64,000 nucleotides of DNA. It comes from Ureibacillus galli (GTDB taxonomy: Bacteria; Bacillota; Bacilli; Bacillales_A; Planococcaceae). Below the pieces are notes generated by a model. The model made no database searches. It saw only the letters and a list, made by a program, of their open reading frames with translations, and had not been told where the DNA came from. The stretch lies in contig NZ_JACSQA010000001.1 in NCBI RefSeq assembly GCF_014836845.1, forward strand, positions 248,001 through 312,000, in the 5' to 3' direction. Shown piece after piece: positions 27,029 to 35,543 of this stretch (position 1 is the first letter of the stretch; each line of letters opens with the position of its first letter). The translations under genes and the position numbers were made by a program.

Positions 27029-27586
27029 ATGAATATTACCGTATTTTTTGGAAGCTCGAGAAATAATGGCAATAGTGAACTGTTGGCAAAGGAAGTAGTA
27101 AAGGGGTTTTCCTATGAAGAAATTCGATTGCAAAATTTGAATATTGTTCCCATTGAAGATAAACGACACGATTTAAATGGCTTTTCAATTCAAGATGATG
27201 ACTATGACTTTATTATCCATCAAATTTTAAAAAGTGACGTTTTAATTTTCAGTACACCAATTTATTGGTACAGCATGTCAGGCACAATGAAGGTTATGAT
27301 TGACCGTTTTAGTCAGGCGATTCGAGATGAACGTTTTCCGAATTTTAAGGAGCATTTACAACATGTAAAAGTGATTGTGTTAGCTGTTGGAGGAGACGAA
27401 CCACGTATAAAAGGACTACCTATGATTCAACAATTTCAATATATTTTCGACTTCTTAGGTATGTCCTTTGATCAGTACTTAATTGCAGAAGGAAACCGCC
27501 CTGGGGATGTTTTATTAGACGAAAAAGCAATGAATGAAAGCAAATTATTAAATAAATGGCTTCATCAGTTAGAAACTTCTATGTAG
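27029..27586 (+). CDS. NAD(P)H-dependent FMN reductase / flavodoxin-fold oxidoreductase
   Basis: A 185-residue flavodoxin-fold protein of the NADPH-dependent FMN reductase or azoreductase type. The FMN phosphate loop is FFGSSRNNGNSELLA at the N-terminus, and IFSTPIYWYSMSGTMKVMIDR binds the flavin ring. It probably reduces quinones, azo compounds or free flavin. The gene has an AAAGGGAG ribosome site and is likely controlled by the divergent LysR protein. Confidence 0.88.
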   Translation: MNITVFFGSSRNNGNSELLAKEVVKGFSYEEIRLQNLNIVPIEDKRHDLNGFSIQDDDYDFIIHQILKSDVLIFSTPIYWYSMSGTMKVMIDRFSQAIRDERFPNFKEHLQHVKVIVLAVGGDEPRIKGLPMIQQFQYIFDFLGMSFDQYLIAEGNRPGDVLLDEKAMNESKLLNKWLHQLETSM

Positions 27587-27802
27587 AAATATGTAGGCAA
27601 AGTTATTTCGCTGTTTAATAGGCTGATATAATGCCGTTTATGGAGGTGTTCGGATATTTGGAGACACGTTTATCGTGATTTTAGTGACCTATCAAGAACA
27701 GAACAATTAGCGTTGTAGTGCTGTCCATTAATCTAACTATATGACAGTTGAGATGTTTAGAAGAAGTGCAAGATAAAAAACCTCTAAGTAGAGGTCAATA
27801 AT
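27587..27802. other. Gap without a supported gene
   Basis: Around 27651-27716 a 21-codon segment (DIWRHVYRDFSDLSRTEQLAL, then stop) looks protein-like but has no start and no continuation; it may be a gene remnant. A small hairpin ACCTCTAAGTAGAGGT at 27780-27795 could end the S51 peptidase transcript. Confidence 0.3.
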
Positions 27803-28414
27803 TTACTTTTCTATTGTGATATATTCATCATCCTTTAATCTTGTAACTTGGCACCCTTCAAGTATTTCAAATTCTTTTAGTCTATCTTCAATTGTATTGT
27901 TTGTACTATCCTTGAACAAATCTTCTCGGTCATAGTGAGGAAAAACAAGTTTGTCCGTTAAGCCTAATGCAGAAAAATCCTTAGTGTTTAATGTATTCAT
28001 TTGCGGTGTGAAGAAATGAACGACTTTAATGTTTGGACCAAGTAGAACAGCACCAGCACTTACACCTACAATAACAACATTTTTGTTCACTAAATCTCGA
28101 AAGACACTATCTGCCCCATTCTGTTTAGTATGAAATAACAAATTAAATGGATTACCACCATTGATGTATATGACATCTTTATGTGCAAGACTTTTTGGGT
28201 TATCAAACTCTATATCAATGAAATCGATGTTTTGAAATCCCATATCCTTAAAGTCCTCTTTTGCTTTCTGAGCAAACCTATTATTATCCTTTTGTGGCGA
28301 TGCAGTTGTGATAATAGCAACATCCAGTTCGTTAGGTTTGCCCTTAATGAGTTTTAAAAATTTCTCTTTGATAGCATCATTGTAAAAACCATTGGAGGTT
28401 AGTAACAATTTCAC
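27803..28414 (-). CDS. Peptidase S51 family (dipeptidase E-like)
   Basis: A serine peptidase of the class I glutamine-amidotransferase-like fold, about 204 residues. It begins VKLLLTSNGFYND and has the turn YINGGNPFNLL, then the nucleophile GVSAGAVLLGPN near residue 119. The candidate His is in VFPHYDRED. S51 enzymes cut Asp-X dipeptides or cyanophycin fragments. The frame is open up to an ATG at 28429, but the GTG at 28414 gives the family start; no strong ribosome site decides it. Confidence 0.85.
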   Translation of the reverse strand: MKLLLTSNGFYNDAIKEKFLKLIKGKPNELDVAIITTASPQKDNNRFAQKAKEDFKDMGFQNIDFIDIEFDNPKSLAHKDVIYINGGNPFNLLFHTKQNGADSVFRDLVNKNVVIVGVSAGAVLLGPNIKVVHFFTPQMNTLNTKDFSALGLTDKLVFPHYDREDLFKDSTNNTIEDRLKEFEILEGCQVTRLKDDEYITIEK

Positions 28415-28580
28415 TATAATCAACCCCATTTTATTCTCTATTTCGTATTAAATGTATCCTTATTTTACCAGATAAAATAGAGAATCAGAAATTTTCATCA
28501 TAAAACAACATTCTTTACGAAAACAGCGTACTATTTAAATGAATTCATTTTATTTTTGTATAGCGACGATTATGCAAAAT

Positions 28581-28616
28581 AAAAGCACTTAACCTTTTAA
28601 AGTTAAGTGCTTTTAT
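28581..28616 (-). terminator. Terminator overlapping the end of the Sm-like gene
   Basis: AAAAGCACTTAAC pairs with GTTAAGTGCTTTT; both flanks carry A or T runs, so it works in either direction. Confidence 0.75.
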
Positions 28617-28807
28617 TCAATTATCTCAATTGACTTTATTTCTAGTTCTCCCACAAAGAAGTCCTCTTGACCGTCAGGTTTAAAATGTAATTCATCATAA
28701 TCTGTATCTTCTTGATCTATATAGTCTCTTATAAAGCCAGTTAAAACATCACCATCTTTAAACTCAATTTTAACTCTTTTTCGAGTGTATAACCAAAGTT
28801 TCATCAT
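28613..28807 (-). CDS. Small protein with Sm-like fold signature
   Basis: A 64-residue protein. The pattern KRVKIEFKDGDVLTGFIRDY followed by a beta-rich acidic half (ELHFKPDGQEDFFVGELEIKSIEII) resembles a minimal LSm/Hfq-like barrel: strand, GxVLTG, and a terminal IxSIE strand. Two ATG codons start the frame behind GAGGAAGATTAA. Partner and role are unknown. It is followed by a strong terminator, so it may end a unit with the 52-residue gene upstream. Confidence 0.65.
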   Translation of the reverse strand: MMKLWLYTRKRVKIEFKDGDVLTGFIRDYIDQEDTDYDELHFKPDGQEDFFVGELEIKSIEIIE

Positions 28808-28915
28808 TTAATCTTCCTCTACAAAAAGTATCCGAACAATTTGATTTCCTTTTTCTTAAACGGTTATCTTTAGGGAGTTAGACACAATGTCCATTTTATT
28901 TGTACATTTTGGATT

Positions 28916-29074
28916 CTACTTGCTTAAGTTTAAAGAGAATTTGAAGAATGTCTTTCCTTCTTTTCGCAACTTTTCAACTTCCTCTTTAGATAACTTTCTT
29001 GGTTTTCCCGGATCTGATAGTCTTTTTTCAAAATCTAATTGAGCTTCTTTTTCCGCATCATTTTTTTTACTCAT
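28916..29074 (-). CDS. 52-residue charged protein of unknown function
   Basis: A short frame starting MSKKNDAEKEAQLDFEKR, then LSDPGKPRKLSKEEVEKLRK, ending FFKFSLNLSK. It has an AAAGGGG ribosome site 7 bases before the ATG. The whole protein is a predicted charged helix with no membrane segment. I recognise no family. Composition and ribosome site support it as a real small gene, although transcription cannot be judged. Confidence 0.55.
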   Translation of the reverse strand: MSKKNDAEKEAQLDFEKRLSDPGKPRKLSKEEVEKLRKEGKTFFKFSLNLSK

Positions 29075-29157
29075 TTTATGTCCCCTTTAAAATCTAGTCA
29101 TCGAATTATTATGCAAACAAATAAATTCAAAAAGAATTCATATGTTTTCAAATAAAA

Positions 29158-29619
29158 TTAATACTTAACGAATGTTGTGACTCCATGATGGGATATGTAA
29201 TTGCGATGGCTAAGTTCTTCTAACCATTTTTTTGGATTTAATTGAAACAAACCATAGACGTTTCTATAAGTATATCTTTCTACATTGACCTCAATTGGCT
29301 CAGGTCGTTCTTCCATATCACGTCGATACTGATCAAAATCACTTTGACTTGGGACATTATAGATTTCGATTACATCCCCTACTTCCATATATTTTGCTAA
29401 ATAGGTGAGAAATAAATGATTACCCACTCCGTAAGCTTCATAGATATATGGCAAAGAGAATAAACCTTCAACTGAATTTTTCCATTCATTATCTATTTCT
29501 TGAACTGAAAAAAAGAGAACGTCTTCCTCTCTTTCAAACACAGTTATATTATTATTTTCTTCTATTTCCTCTGGTATTTTAAAAGGTTTCGAAGATGCTA
29601 AAAAAGTAATTTCAGTCAA
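29158..29619 (-). CDS. Hypothetical protein, 153 residues
   Basis: An acidic soluble protein without signal peptide or membrane segment. It starts MTEITFLASSKPFKIPEEIEE. The middle segment LPYIYEAYGVGNHLFLTYLAKYM is followed by VGDVIEIYNVPSQSDF and a conserved-looking end NPKKWLEELSHRNYISHHGVTTFVKY. I do not recognise the family. It stands alone between a small gene and a membrane gene on the same strand. Confidence 0.6.
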   Translation of the reverse strand: MTEITFLASSKPFKIPEEIEENNNITVFEREEDVLFFSVQEIDNEWKNSVEGLFSLPYIYEAYGVGNHLFLTYLAKYMEVGDVIEIYNVPSQSDFDQYRRDMEERPEPIEVNVERYTYRNVYGLFQLNPKKWLEELSHRNYISHHGVTTFVKY

Positions 29620-29776
29620 TCGTTATCACATCCTATATCAATTGTTGAACTAGTTAATAGCTTTTGGCAATCCTTTGTCTCTCTGTCTTCTTAAGTGGCT
29701 AAGTTTTTAGAGGTAGAATTCCCTTCTGATTTTAATCCAATATAAACTTAAAAATTACCATTTTTTGTTAAATAAA

Positions 29777-30184
29777 CTAATCGTTTTCATTTTTTCCATT
29801 TTGAAAAATACTTAACATGAATGTTAAGCCTGCAACAATTTCAATCATGCCAGAATGAATCACTTTTAAAAACCATACCCCTAAAAATGGCACTGAAATC
29901 GAAAAGGCAGCTGATATCGGGACAATTAACGAAAAGAAAAAACATGGAACGAAAACGCAAATAAACAACGGAAAATTAAATTTAATAGACCATTTTTTGA
30001 TTAAAATAAGTGATAAGTACATACCCCAAATGAAGTAAATTATAAATTTAGACCAGTATACAGGAGTATAATTAAACTGTGAACTATCTTTAATTTGATT
30101 TTCAATATCAAAACTAAGGATTGTTAGTAAAAATAAACCAATGACCCATATAATTTTCCAGCAATAATAAGACCATTCTTTCAT
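29777..30184 (-). CDS. Four-helix membrane protein (paralogue of 22977-23390)
   Basis: A 135-residue membrane protein with four predicted helices. It shares WKIIWVIGL, LSLILIKKWS, VPCFFFSLI and GLTFMLSIF with the protein at 22977, and the two align over their full length without large gaps. Function is unknown. The gene has a GGGGGAGG ribosome site. Confidence 0.7.
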   Translation of the reverse strand: MKEWSYYCWKIIWVIGLFLLTILSFDIENQIKDSSQFNYTPVYWSKFIIYFIWGMYLSLILIKKWSIKFNFPLFICVFVPCFFFSLIVPISAAFSISVPFLGVWFLKVIHSGMIEIVAGLTFMLSIFQNGKNEND

Positions 30185-30387
30185 AAATCAAAACCTCCCC
30201 CTTTCATCTTACGATTAAATGCAAAATAAGTTCCAATATTTTACACATAACATTCAATTACTTTTTCATTTTCTTTATCCCATAAAAAAGGCGCTGACCC
30301 TTGGATCAACACCCTTTTAATGAATATTCTAATTACTACTATAAACATAGAGATAACTCAGTTTAATATACAAGTTTTATTTTTTCC

Positions 30388-30951
30388 TTAGAACGATTCT
30401 GCTTTCGTTGTATAATCTATAGAGTTTGCAATTTGTACAAGTACTTCTGCCGCCACTTTATCAACCACATCTGAATCTATACTTAAAACATATTGCCAAC
30501 CATCTCTTTCAAAAACTAATAAATTAAACCCAATATTCGGATCTTCAATATATGCTGCTTCACTACCATTTTTCAACTTAAAGACTTCTGAAATATACTT
30601 ATCAAAAGAAACTTTGTACTTGATTGACCGAACTATAATTTTGTAATGATGTTGGGCGAATTGATCACTGATCATCGTTATTTCAAAATGGTCGTTCATT
30701 TCACCACTCAAATTAGAAAATCTTCCAAATTGATGGGTAAAACTGATGGGCGGCACTCTGAGGGGCAGTTTCAGTTCTTTTTTAAAATGTTTTTCAAAAT
30801 CCTTTGTTGCACCTTCTACCGTTTTGTACCCTATTTCAGGATAAATTTCTTCCATCGGTTGAGGAGAATCATTTTTGGAATATACCGTTTCATGATTTGT
30901 TCCATAAAAGAAGACAGCAAACAACAATATAAGAGGAATCGTTTTTTGCAT
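30388..30951 (-). CDS. Secreted protein of unknown function
   Basis: A 187-residue protein with an N-terminal signal peptide (MQKTIPLILLFAVFFYG, with a cut likely after about residue 25) and no lipobox Cys, so probably secreted. The mature part has a beta-rich pattern with HFEITMISDQFAQHHYKIIVRS and VFERDGWQYVLSIDSD, and resembles anti-sigma-like or DUF4367-type domains in outline only. I do not recognise it with confidence. Confidence 0.55.
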   Translation of the reverse strand: MQKTIPLILLFAVFFYGTNHETVYSKNDSPQPMEEIYPEIGYKTVEGATKDFEKHFKKELKLPLRVPPISFTHQFGRFSNLSGEMNDHFEITMISDQFAQHHYKIIVRSIKYKVSFDKYISEVFKLKNGSEAAYIEDPNIGFNLLVFERDGWQYVLSIDSDVVDKVAAEVLVQIANSIDYTTKAESF

Positions 30952-31069
30952 TTTGAATCGCTCCTAATTCTCATTATTAGGTTTATTTTCTCCAAAACGT
31001 TGACAACTATCCTCTTAAACTAAGTTATTGAAAATACTTCCTTTCATCAATTACTATCCATAACTATTT

Positions 31070-31537
31070 CTATTTCATTTGTCTACCATCTAACATTTGA
31101 TAAAGCAATTGATTAAAAGAAGGATCTTCTTGTGGCTTTAATTTCATCATTGCGCCAAAGTATTGTTGTGCGGTTGTAAAAGTAATAAATGCACATAGTT
31201 CGCTAATTTCCTCTTCCGTAAAGTAATCCTTTAATATATTAAAATGAGCATCAGATATATCTCCCTTTTGTTTTAAAAAAACTTCTGCAAATCCAACAGC
31301 GATAGATGTTTTTTCGTCAAACAATAGCGGGTCAGGTTTCCCTTTTGCTTTGCAATATTCACATCCATTACTTTGGGCTAAAGTTCTTCTCACTTGTTCT
31401 TTCAATTTTGCCGGAAGCAAACCGTCATTTTCTAACACATCTCCTAAATGGGACCATCTTTCCATCACTTCTTTGTTATGCCCTAAAAGTCTTTGAAATG
31501 GGGTTTCTCCATATTGTGACTCTACAATCCTTGCCAT
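31070..31537 (-). CDS. Carboxymuconolactone decarboxylase/AhpD-like protein
   Basis: A 155-residue all-helical AhpD-fold protein. The CxxC motif is NGCEYCKAKGKPDP (near residue 56), characteristic of alkylhydroperoxidase-D-like thiol proteins, and the helix ELCAFITFTTAQQYFGAMM follows. It is divergent from the Lrp/AsnC gene at 31670, which probably controls it. Its physiological oxidant or substrate is unknown. Confidence 0.8.
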   Translation of the reverse strand: MARIVESQYGETPFQRLLGHNKEVMERWSHLGDVLENDGLLPAKLKEQVRRTLAQSNGCEYCKAKGKPDPLLFDEKTSIAVGFAEVFLKQKGDISDAHFNILKDYFTEEEISELCAFITFTTAQQYFGAMMKLKPQEDPSFNQLLYQMLDGRQMK

Positions 31538-31669
31538 ATCATGACCTCCTTGTTATATTTAATATGGTTTAATTATAATGAAGAAAAAAACTAAATCACA
31601 TTTAATTCAAAACGAATAACAGGGAAATTTTTTTAATAATTAACGAAATTTGGGGGTATCACTTTAAAA

Positions 31670-32113
31670 ATGAAAATTGATGATATGGATAAAAAAATTT
31701 TGGATGAATTACTTCAAAATAGTCGCTTATCAATGAGTGAACTTGGAAGAAGAGTGAATTTGTCTTCCCCATCAGTAACTGAACGAGTAAGACAAATGGA
31801 GTCATTTGGGATTATAAAAAAATATACGTTAGAGGTTGACTATGAAAAAATCGGTTTACCGATTCAATGTTTAATAGAAGCAACGATAAAAAACGGCGAA
31901 TATCTATCTTTTAAACAATATATAGCATCCCTTCCAAACGTAGAATTTTGTTATCGGATTGCAGGAAATGCCTGTTTTATGCTTAAAATGCAATTTGATA
32001 CTCTTGCGAAAGCAGAAGAATTCATTGATGCTGTCGGTCCCTATGCCCAAACTGTAACCCACTTTATTTTTTCTAGCGTTCCAACAAATTTAAAATTTGA
32101 TTTGGACGAATAG
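31670..32113 (+). CDS. Lrp/AsnC-family transcriptional regulator
   Basis: A 147-residue regulator. The N-terminal helix-turn-helix (DDMDKKILDELLQNSRLSMS, then ELGRRVNLSSPSVTERVRQME) is followed by the RAM ligand-binding domain from about residue 70. Lrp-type proteins usually respond to amino acids. It is divergent from the AhpD-like gene with a 132-base gap. Confidence 0.9.
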   Translation: MKIDDMDKKILDELLQNSRLSMSELGRRVNLSSPSVTERVRQMESFGIIKKYTLEVDYEKIGLPIQCLIEATIKNGEYLSFKQYIASLPNVEFCYRIAGNACFMLKMQFDTLAKAEEFIDAVGPYAQTVTHFIFSSVPTNLKFDLDE

Positions 32114-32228
32114 GAATTAATTGTTTACAATGAAGCTACTCCCTATTGAAGGAATAGATTGTCACCCTTGTTTAATCCTTCTTCTCCCTTAGAAGATGAA
32201 CATAATTAAAAGAAGGAGGACCACTCCC

Positions 32229-32771
32229 ATGAATAAACCTGCACATCTGATGGGTGGCTTAACAGCAGGAGTTGCTGTCTCAAAATACATAATACCAACG
32301 ATAAATAACGGAGCGATAGATGGGATCGTGAATATTGGAGTAGTACTTTGCGGTGCTCTATTAGGATCACTGTTACCAGATATTGATCATCGAAATAGCT
32401 ATATTGGCAGAAAGCTTAAAATTGCCTCTTTTATAATTAGTAAAACACTAGGGCATCGAAGTATCGTCCATACACCGATTGTCATTTTTGCATTTTCGGC
32501 ATTACTTTACTTCCTTACAAACCAATTTACAGGTACAATCCATAACTTATCTCGCTTATTTGTTATTGGGATTAGTTACGGAATGTTTAGTCATTTATTT
32601 TTAGACCTGTTAACGAGAAGGGGCATTCCTCTCCTTTATCCTTTCAGTTCAAAAAGTTTCCGTATTGCTAAATTTAAAGGGGGCGGCATCGGCGATTCCC
32701 TAACAATGGTAATTGGCCCAATTTTAATTGTTTTAATGGTACTAGATACGATCGTTCCATTTGTTTTCTAA
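32229..32771 (+). CDS. YdjM/DUF457-type membrane-bound metal-dependent hydrolase
   Basis: A membrane protein of about 180 residues. The N-terminal HLMGGLTAG, the LLPDIDHRNS motif near residue 59 and the HRSIVHTP segment near residue 85 are conserved metal-ligand positions of the YdjM family. GMFSHLFLDLLTRRGIPLLYPF follows. The ATG at 32229 has AGGAGG upstream; the frame is open further 5' but without a good site. Function of these proteins in Firmicutes is unclear. Confidence 0.82.
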   Translation: MNKPAHLMGGLTAGVAVSKYIIPTINNGAIDGIVNIGVVLCGALLGSLLPDIDHRNSYIGRKLKIASFIISKTLGHRSIVHTPIVIFAFSALLYFLTNQFTGTIHNLSRLFVIGISYGMFSHLFLDLLTRRGIPLLYPFSSKSFRIAKFKGGGIGDSLTMVIGPILIVLMVLDTIVPFVF

Positions 32772-32780
32772 AAATACCCC

Positions 32781-32826
32781 AAAAAAGGTGTTATCCTATT
32801 TTTACAAATAGATAACACCCTTTTTT
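32781..32826. terminator. Bidirectional terminator
   Basis: AAAAAAGGTGTTATC and GATAACACCCTTTTTT pair around a 15-base loop. The following 32827-33032 shows no gene. Confidence 0.8.
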
Positions 32827-33032
32827 AATGAGCACTTTACAATTTGAACTTACCGGTAATAGATTTCCCATAGGTGAATCTTTTCAAAGAGCAGTCGGTA
32901 CTAGATTACATTACTTCTTCGCAAGGAGGGAATAGGCTTTAACGTTCAAGAATTTAATCGTTAGCTTGAAAAAAATATTATTTTACTATCCTTTATTTAG
33001 TAATAAAGAAGGAAATCCCATTGTTTAGTGTT

Positions 33033-33947
33033 TTACGAATCGAAGTTAGATAAACTGTTAGGAAGTTTGATATTAAACCAGTCACTTACATCACATTGGC
33101 CATATTCATTATTACCTACTGCAACAACCGTGCCGTCCGATTTTAGACCAACCGTATGGGCACAACCTGCCGATATCGCCACAATATCAAACCAATCACT
33201 TACATTACATTGACCATACTCATTCCAACCTACCGCTACTACCGTGCCGTCTGATTTGAGGCCGATTGTATGATTACTTCCTGCTGCAATTGACACAATC
33301 TCTCGCCAGTCACTTACTTCGCATTGTCCATGTTTATTGAAACCTACAGCCATCACAGTTCCATTTGATTGCAGAGCAATTGTATGAAGATAACCTGCTC
33401 CGACGGCTACTATATCAGCCCAGTCGTTAACATTGCATTGACGATAACGATTATTACCTGTAGCCAATACGGTGCCGTCTATTTTAAGACCGATTGTATG
33501 CCAATCACCTGCAGAAACTGCCACAATATCATGCCAGTCATTCACATTGCATTCACCGTCATTATTTCGACCTACCGCTACTACCGTACCATCTGATTTC
33601 AATCCAACGGTATGACGCCAACCCGCCGCAATCGCCTCAATATTATGCCAACTGTTTACATTGCATTGATCATACTTATTCCAACCCATAGCCAATACGG
33701 TGCCGTCTATTTTAAGACCGATTGTATGAACATTTCCCGTGTTTGTCGCCATATGAACTTTACCAGCAGCGACCGCCGTTATATCTCGCCAGTCATTTAC
33801 ATCACATTGGCCCAATTTATTATCACCCACAGCTACCACCGTGCCGTCCGATTTAAGTCCAACGGTATGCCGACGCCCCGAGGCAATGGTATCTTTTGGC
33901 CACTGTTTTATCTGTAACATCGCTTTTTCGGACGAAATAAAATCCAT
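33033..33947 (-). CDS. RCC1-repeat beta-propeller protein
   Basis: A 304-residue protein made almost wholly of seven tandem RCC1-type repeats of about 38 residues. Each reads HTVGLKSDGTVVAVG, then N-x-x-GQCxVxDW and DIVAVxAG. Seven units fit a complete seven-bladed propeller. The first two are separated by an extra 9 residues. There is no signal peptide and no catalytic domain. The repeats are also close at DNA level, suggesting recent expansion. RCC1 proteins bind other proteins or chromatin in eukaryotes; the bacterial role is unknown. The flanking genes give no clue. Confidence 0.85.
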   Translation of the reverse strand: MDFISSEKAMLQIKQWPKDTIASGRRHTVGLKSDGTVVAVGDNKLGQCDVNDWRDITAVAAGKVHMATNTGNVHTIGLKIDGTVLAMGWNKYDQCNVNSWHNIEAIAAGWRHTVGLKSDGTVVAVGRNNDGECNVNDWHDIVAVSAGDWHTIGLKIDGTVLATGNNRYRQCNVNDWADIVAVGAGYLHTIALQSNGTVMAVGFNKHGQCEVSDWREIVSIAAGSNHTIGLKSDGTVVAVGWNEYGQCNVSDWFDIVAISAGCAHTVGLKSDGTVVAVGNNEYGQCDVSDWFNIKLPNSLSNFDS

Positions 33948-34147
33948 ATTTTACATCCTTTCATAAAAGTATCCTAGTAATTATTTAAACTAGTACATTT
34001 AATTCATGGATTCCCTACCTCTACTGTTTATTCAAGAAGTAGGTTTTTCTATACTATAATTCATTATAATCTTTTTCCGATGGCAAATGCAGTTGTTCAT
34101 TTCTAAGAAATTTAGAAAAAAATGTATTTAACTAGCAATTTATTAAG

Positions 34148-34193
34148 TTGACTGAATTTTACGATTATAGTATCATTGGTATACCACATACCA
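34148..34193 (+). promoter_or_regulatory. Sigma-A promoter with overlapping GntR-type operator
   Basis: TTGACT (34148-34153), 17 bases, TATCAT (34171-34176). Immediately after it lies the palindrome TGGTATACCA (34177-34186), extended as TGGTAT-ACCAC-ATACCA to 34193. TGG-N-CCA palindromes are typical operators of FadR/FCD-type GntR regulators. The operator covers the transcription start, so the GntR protein probably represses itself and the whole operon. Confidence 0.7.
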
Positions 34194-34205
34194 GGGAGGT
34201 TAAAG

Positions 34206-34874
34206 ATGAAAAAAATTGAGACAGGGATGGCTTTAAGGGAAATTGCTTTTGAAGAAATTAAAAAATCCATTCTGAATTATGAACTCTTACCGGGTCAGGC
34301 AATTTATGAAAGAGACTTAAGTGAAAAATTAGGAATAAGTAGAACTCCTATTAGAGAAGCACTCTCGTTATTAGAACGAGAAAAATGGATTGTTTCAAAG
34401 CCACGTGTAGGTACGTTTATTAATGAAATTACAGAAGAACAAGTTTTAGAAGTAATGGAAATCCGAATTATGTTTGACCGTTTCTCACTTGAAAAAATTT
34501 GCGGAAATATTACGTCAGAACAAATTAAAAGATTAGAAGGTTACATTGAGGAACAAGAAAAAAATAAAACAAACCATCAGAAATTTATTGATTTAGATAA
34601 GGAATTCCATTCCCAAATCGTATTATTAACTAAAAATGAGCGATTAGAAAAATGGTTTGAGGAAATTGGAGATCAAATTAGATGGTTCGGCTTAAAAGCT
34701 ATCACGAAAGAGTCACGGATTGAAGAAACAATTTCGGAGCATAAAGAAATTATTGAAGCTTTAAAATCACAAGATATCAATCAGCTTCTAAAAGCTTCAA
34801 ATACCCATGTGGGCAATACAAAAAATGAAATTATTAGCCAATTAAGGAGGAAATCAAATGAAGAAAATGATTAA
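34206..34874 (+). CDS. GntR-family regulator, FCD (FadR) subfamily
   Basis: A 222-residue repressor. The N-terminal winged helix (IREALSLLEREKWIVSKPRVG core, preceded by DLSEKLGISRTP) is followed by an all-helical FCD domain with metal-binding-type residues (ITEEQVLEVMEIRIMFDRF, then HSQIV and EHKEIIEAL). The ATG at 34206 has GGGAGG six bases upstream. It is the first gene of a four-gene operon and overlaps the next gene by 17 bases. Confidence 0.9.
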   Translation: MKKIETGMALREIAFEEIKKSILNYELLPGQAIYERDLSEKLGISRTPIREALSLLEREKWIVSKPRVGTFINEITEEQVLEVMEIRIMFDRFSLEKICGNITSEQIKRLEGYIEEQEKNKTNHQKFIDLDKEFHSQIVLLTKNERLEKWFEEIGDQIRWFGLKAITKESRIEETISEHKEIIEALKSQDINQLLKASNTHVGNTKNEIISQLRRKSNEEND

Positions 34875-35529
34875 TTTACACCTTTCCAATGGAGAGATTA
34901 AAAAGCATGAAATTCATATTAAAAAAGTAATTGTTGTTGGGTATGGGGGTAGAAATATCGAAAAAATCCAAGAACACATTGATGAATTGAACGAATTAGG
35001 GATTGCACCCCCATCTAGTGTACCGATGATTTACCCACAACAAATTGATCAACTTAATTTTTCAAATGAATGTCATAGTAGCAAAACTTCTTCTGGAGAA
35101 GCCGAATATGTCTTATTCCATGACGGAACAGAATGGTTAGTTACCCTTGGAAGCGATCATACCGATCGGGAAGTAGAAAAGGAAGATATTTTAAAGTCTA
35201 AATTAATATGTGATAAACCAATTGCATCTGATTTTTGGAAATTAGCAGATTTGAAAGATGATTGGGATCATATTATTCTCCGTTCCTATGTTACATCCAA
35301 TGGAGAAAAATATTTATATCAAGAAGACACTTTAGAGGCCCTTTTAGAGGTTGATATTTTATTAAAAAAACTGGACGACTTAGGGGAAAAGGATTTAGAA
35401 AACACTGTAATTTATTCCGGTACGGTGCCTACAAAAAATGGATTTATTTTTGGTGAAAAATTCGAATACGAAATCGAACATCCGAAGTTAAACAGAAAAA
35501 TTAAGCACTATTATTCTATTGTTAATTAA
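34858..35529 (+). CDS. DUF2848 family protein
   Basis: A 223-residue soluble protein of the DUF2848 family, with no established reaction. Typical segments are the N-terminal VVGYGGRNIEKIQEHI, the APPSSVPMIYP segment, the SGEAEYVLF strand and LVTLGSDHTDREVE (about residue 96). The fold region with EYVLF and GSDHTDR looks like an enzyme pocket with acidic metal ligands, which is inference. It is embedded between the regulator and an organic-anion transporter, so it likely acts on the imported compound. Confidence 0.75.
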   Translation: MKKMINLHLSNGEIKKHEIHIKKVIVVGYGGRNIEKIQEHIDELNELGIAPPSSVPMIYPQQIDQLNFSNECHSSKTSSGEAEYVLFHDGTEWLVTLGSDHTDREVEKEDILKSKLICDKPIASDFWKLADLKDDWDHIILRSYVTSNGEKYLYQEDTLEALLEVDILLKKLDDLGEKDLENTVIYSGTVPTKNGFIFGEKFEYEIEHPKLNRKIKHYYSIVN

Positions 35530-35543
35530 GGAGTGGAATTTAC

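Noticed and set aside
33369-33917. Several antisense open frames across the RCC1 gene
   Set aside because: They repeat with the 114-base period of the RCC1 units and are shadows of the repeats; no start signals.
33033-33947. Tandem repeats considered as a CRISPR array
   Set aside because: The period is 114 bases, the units code for RCC1 blades in one frame, and there are no unique spacers or cas genes.
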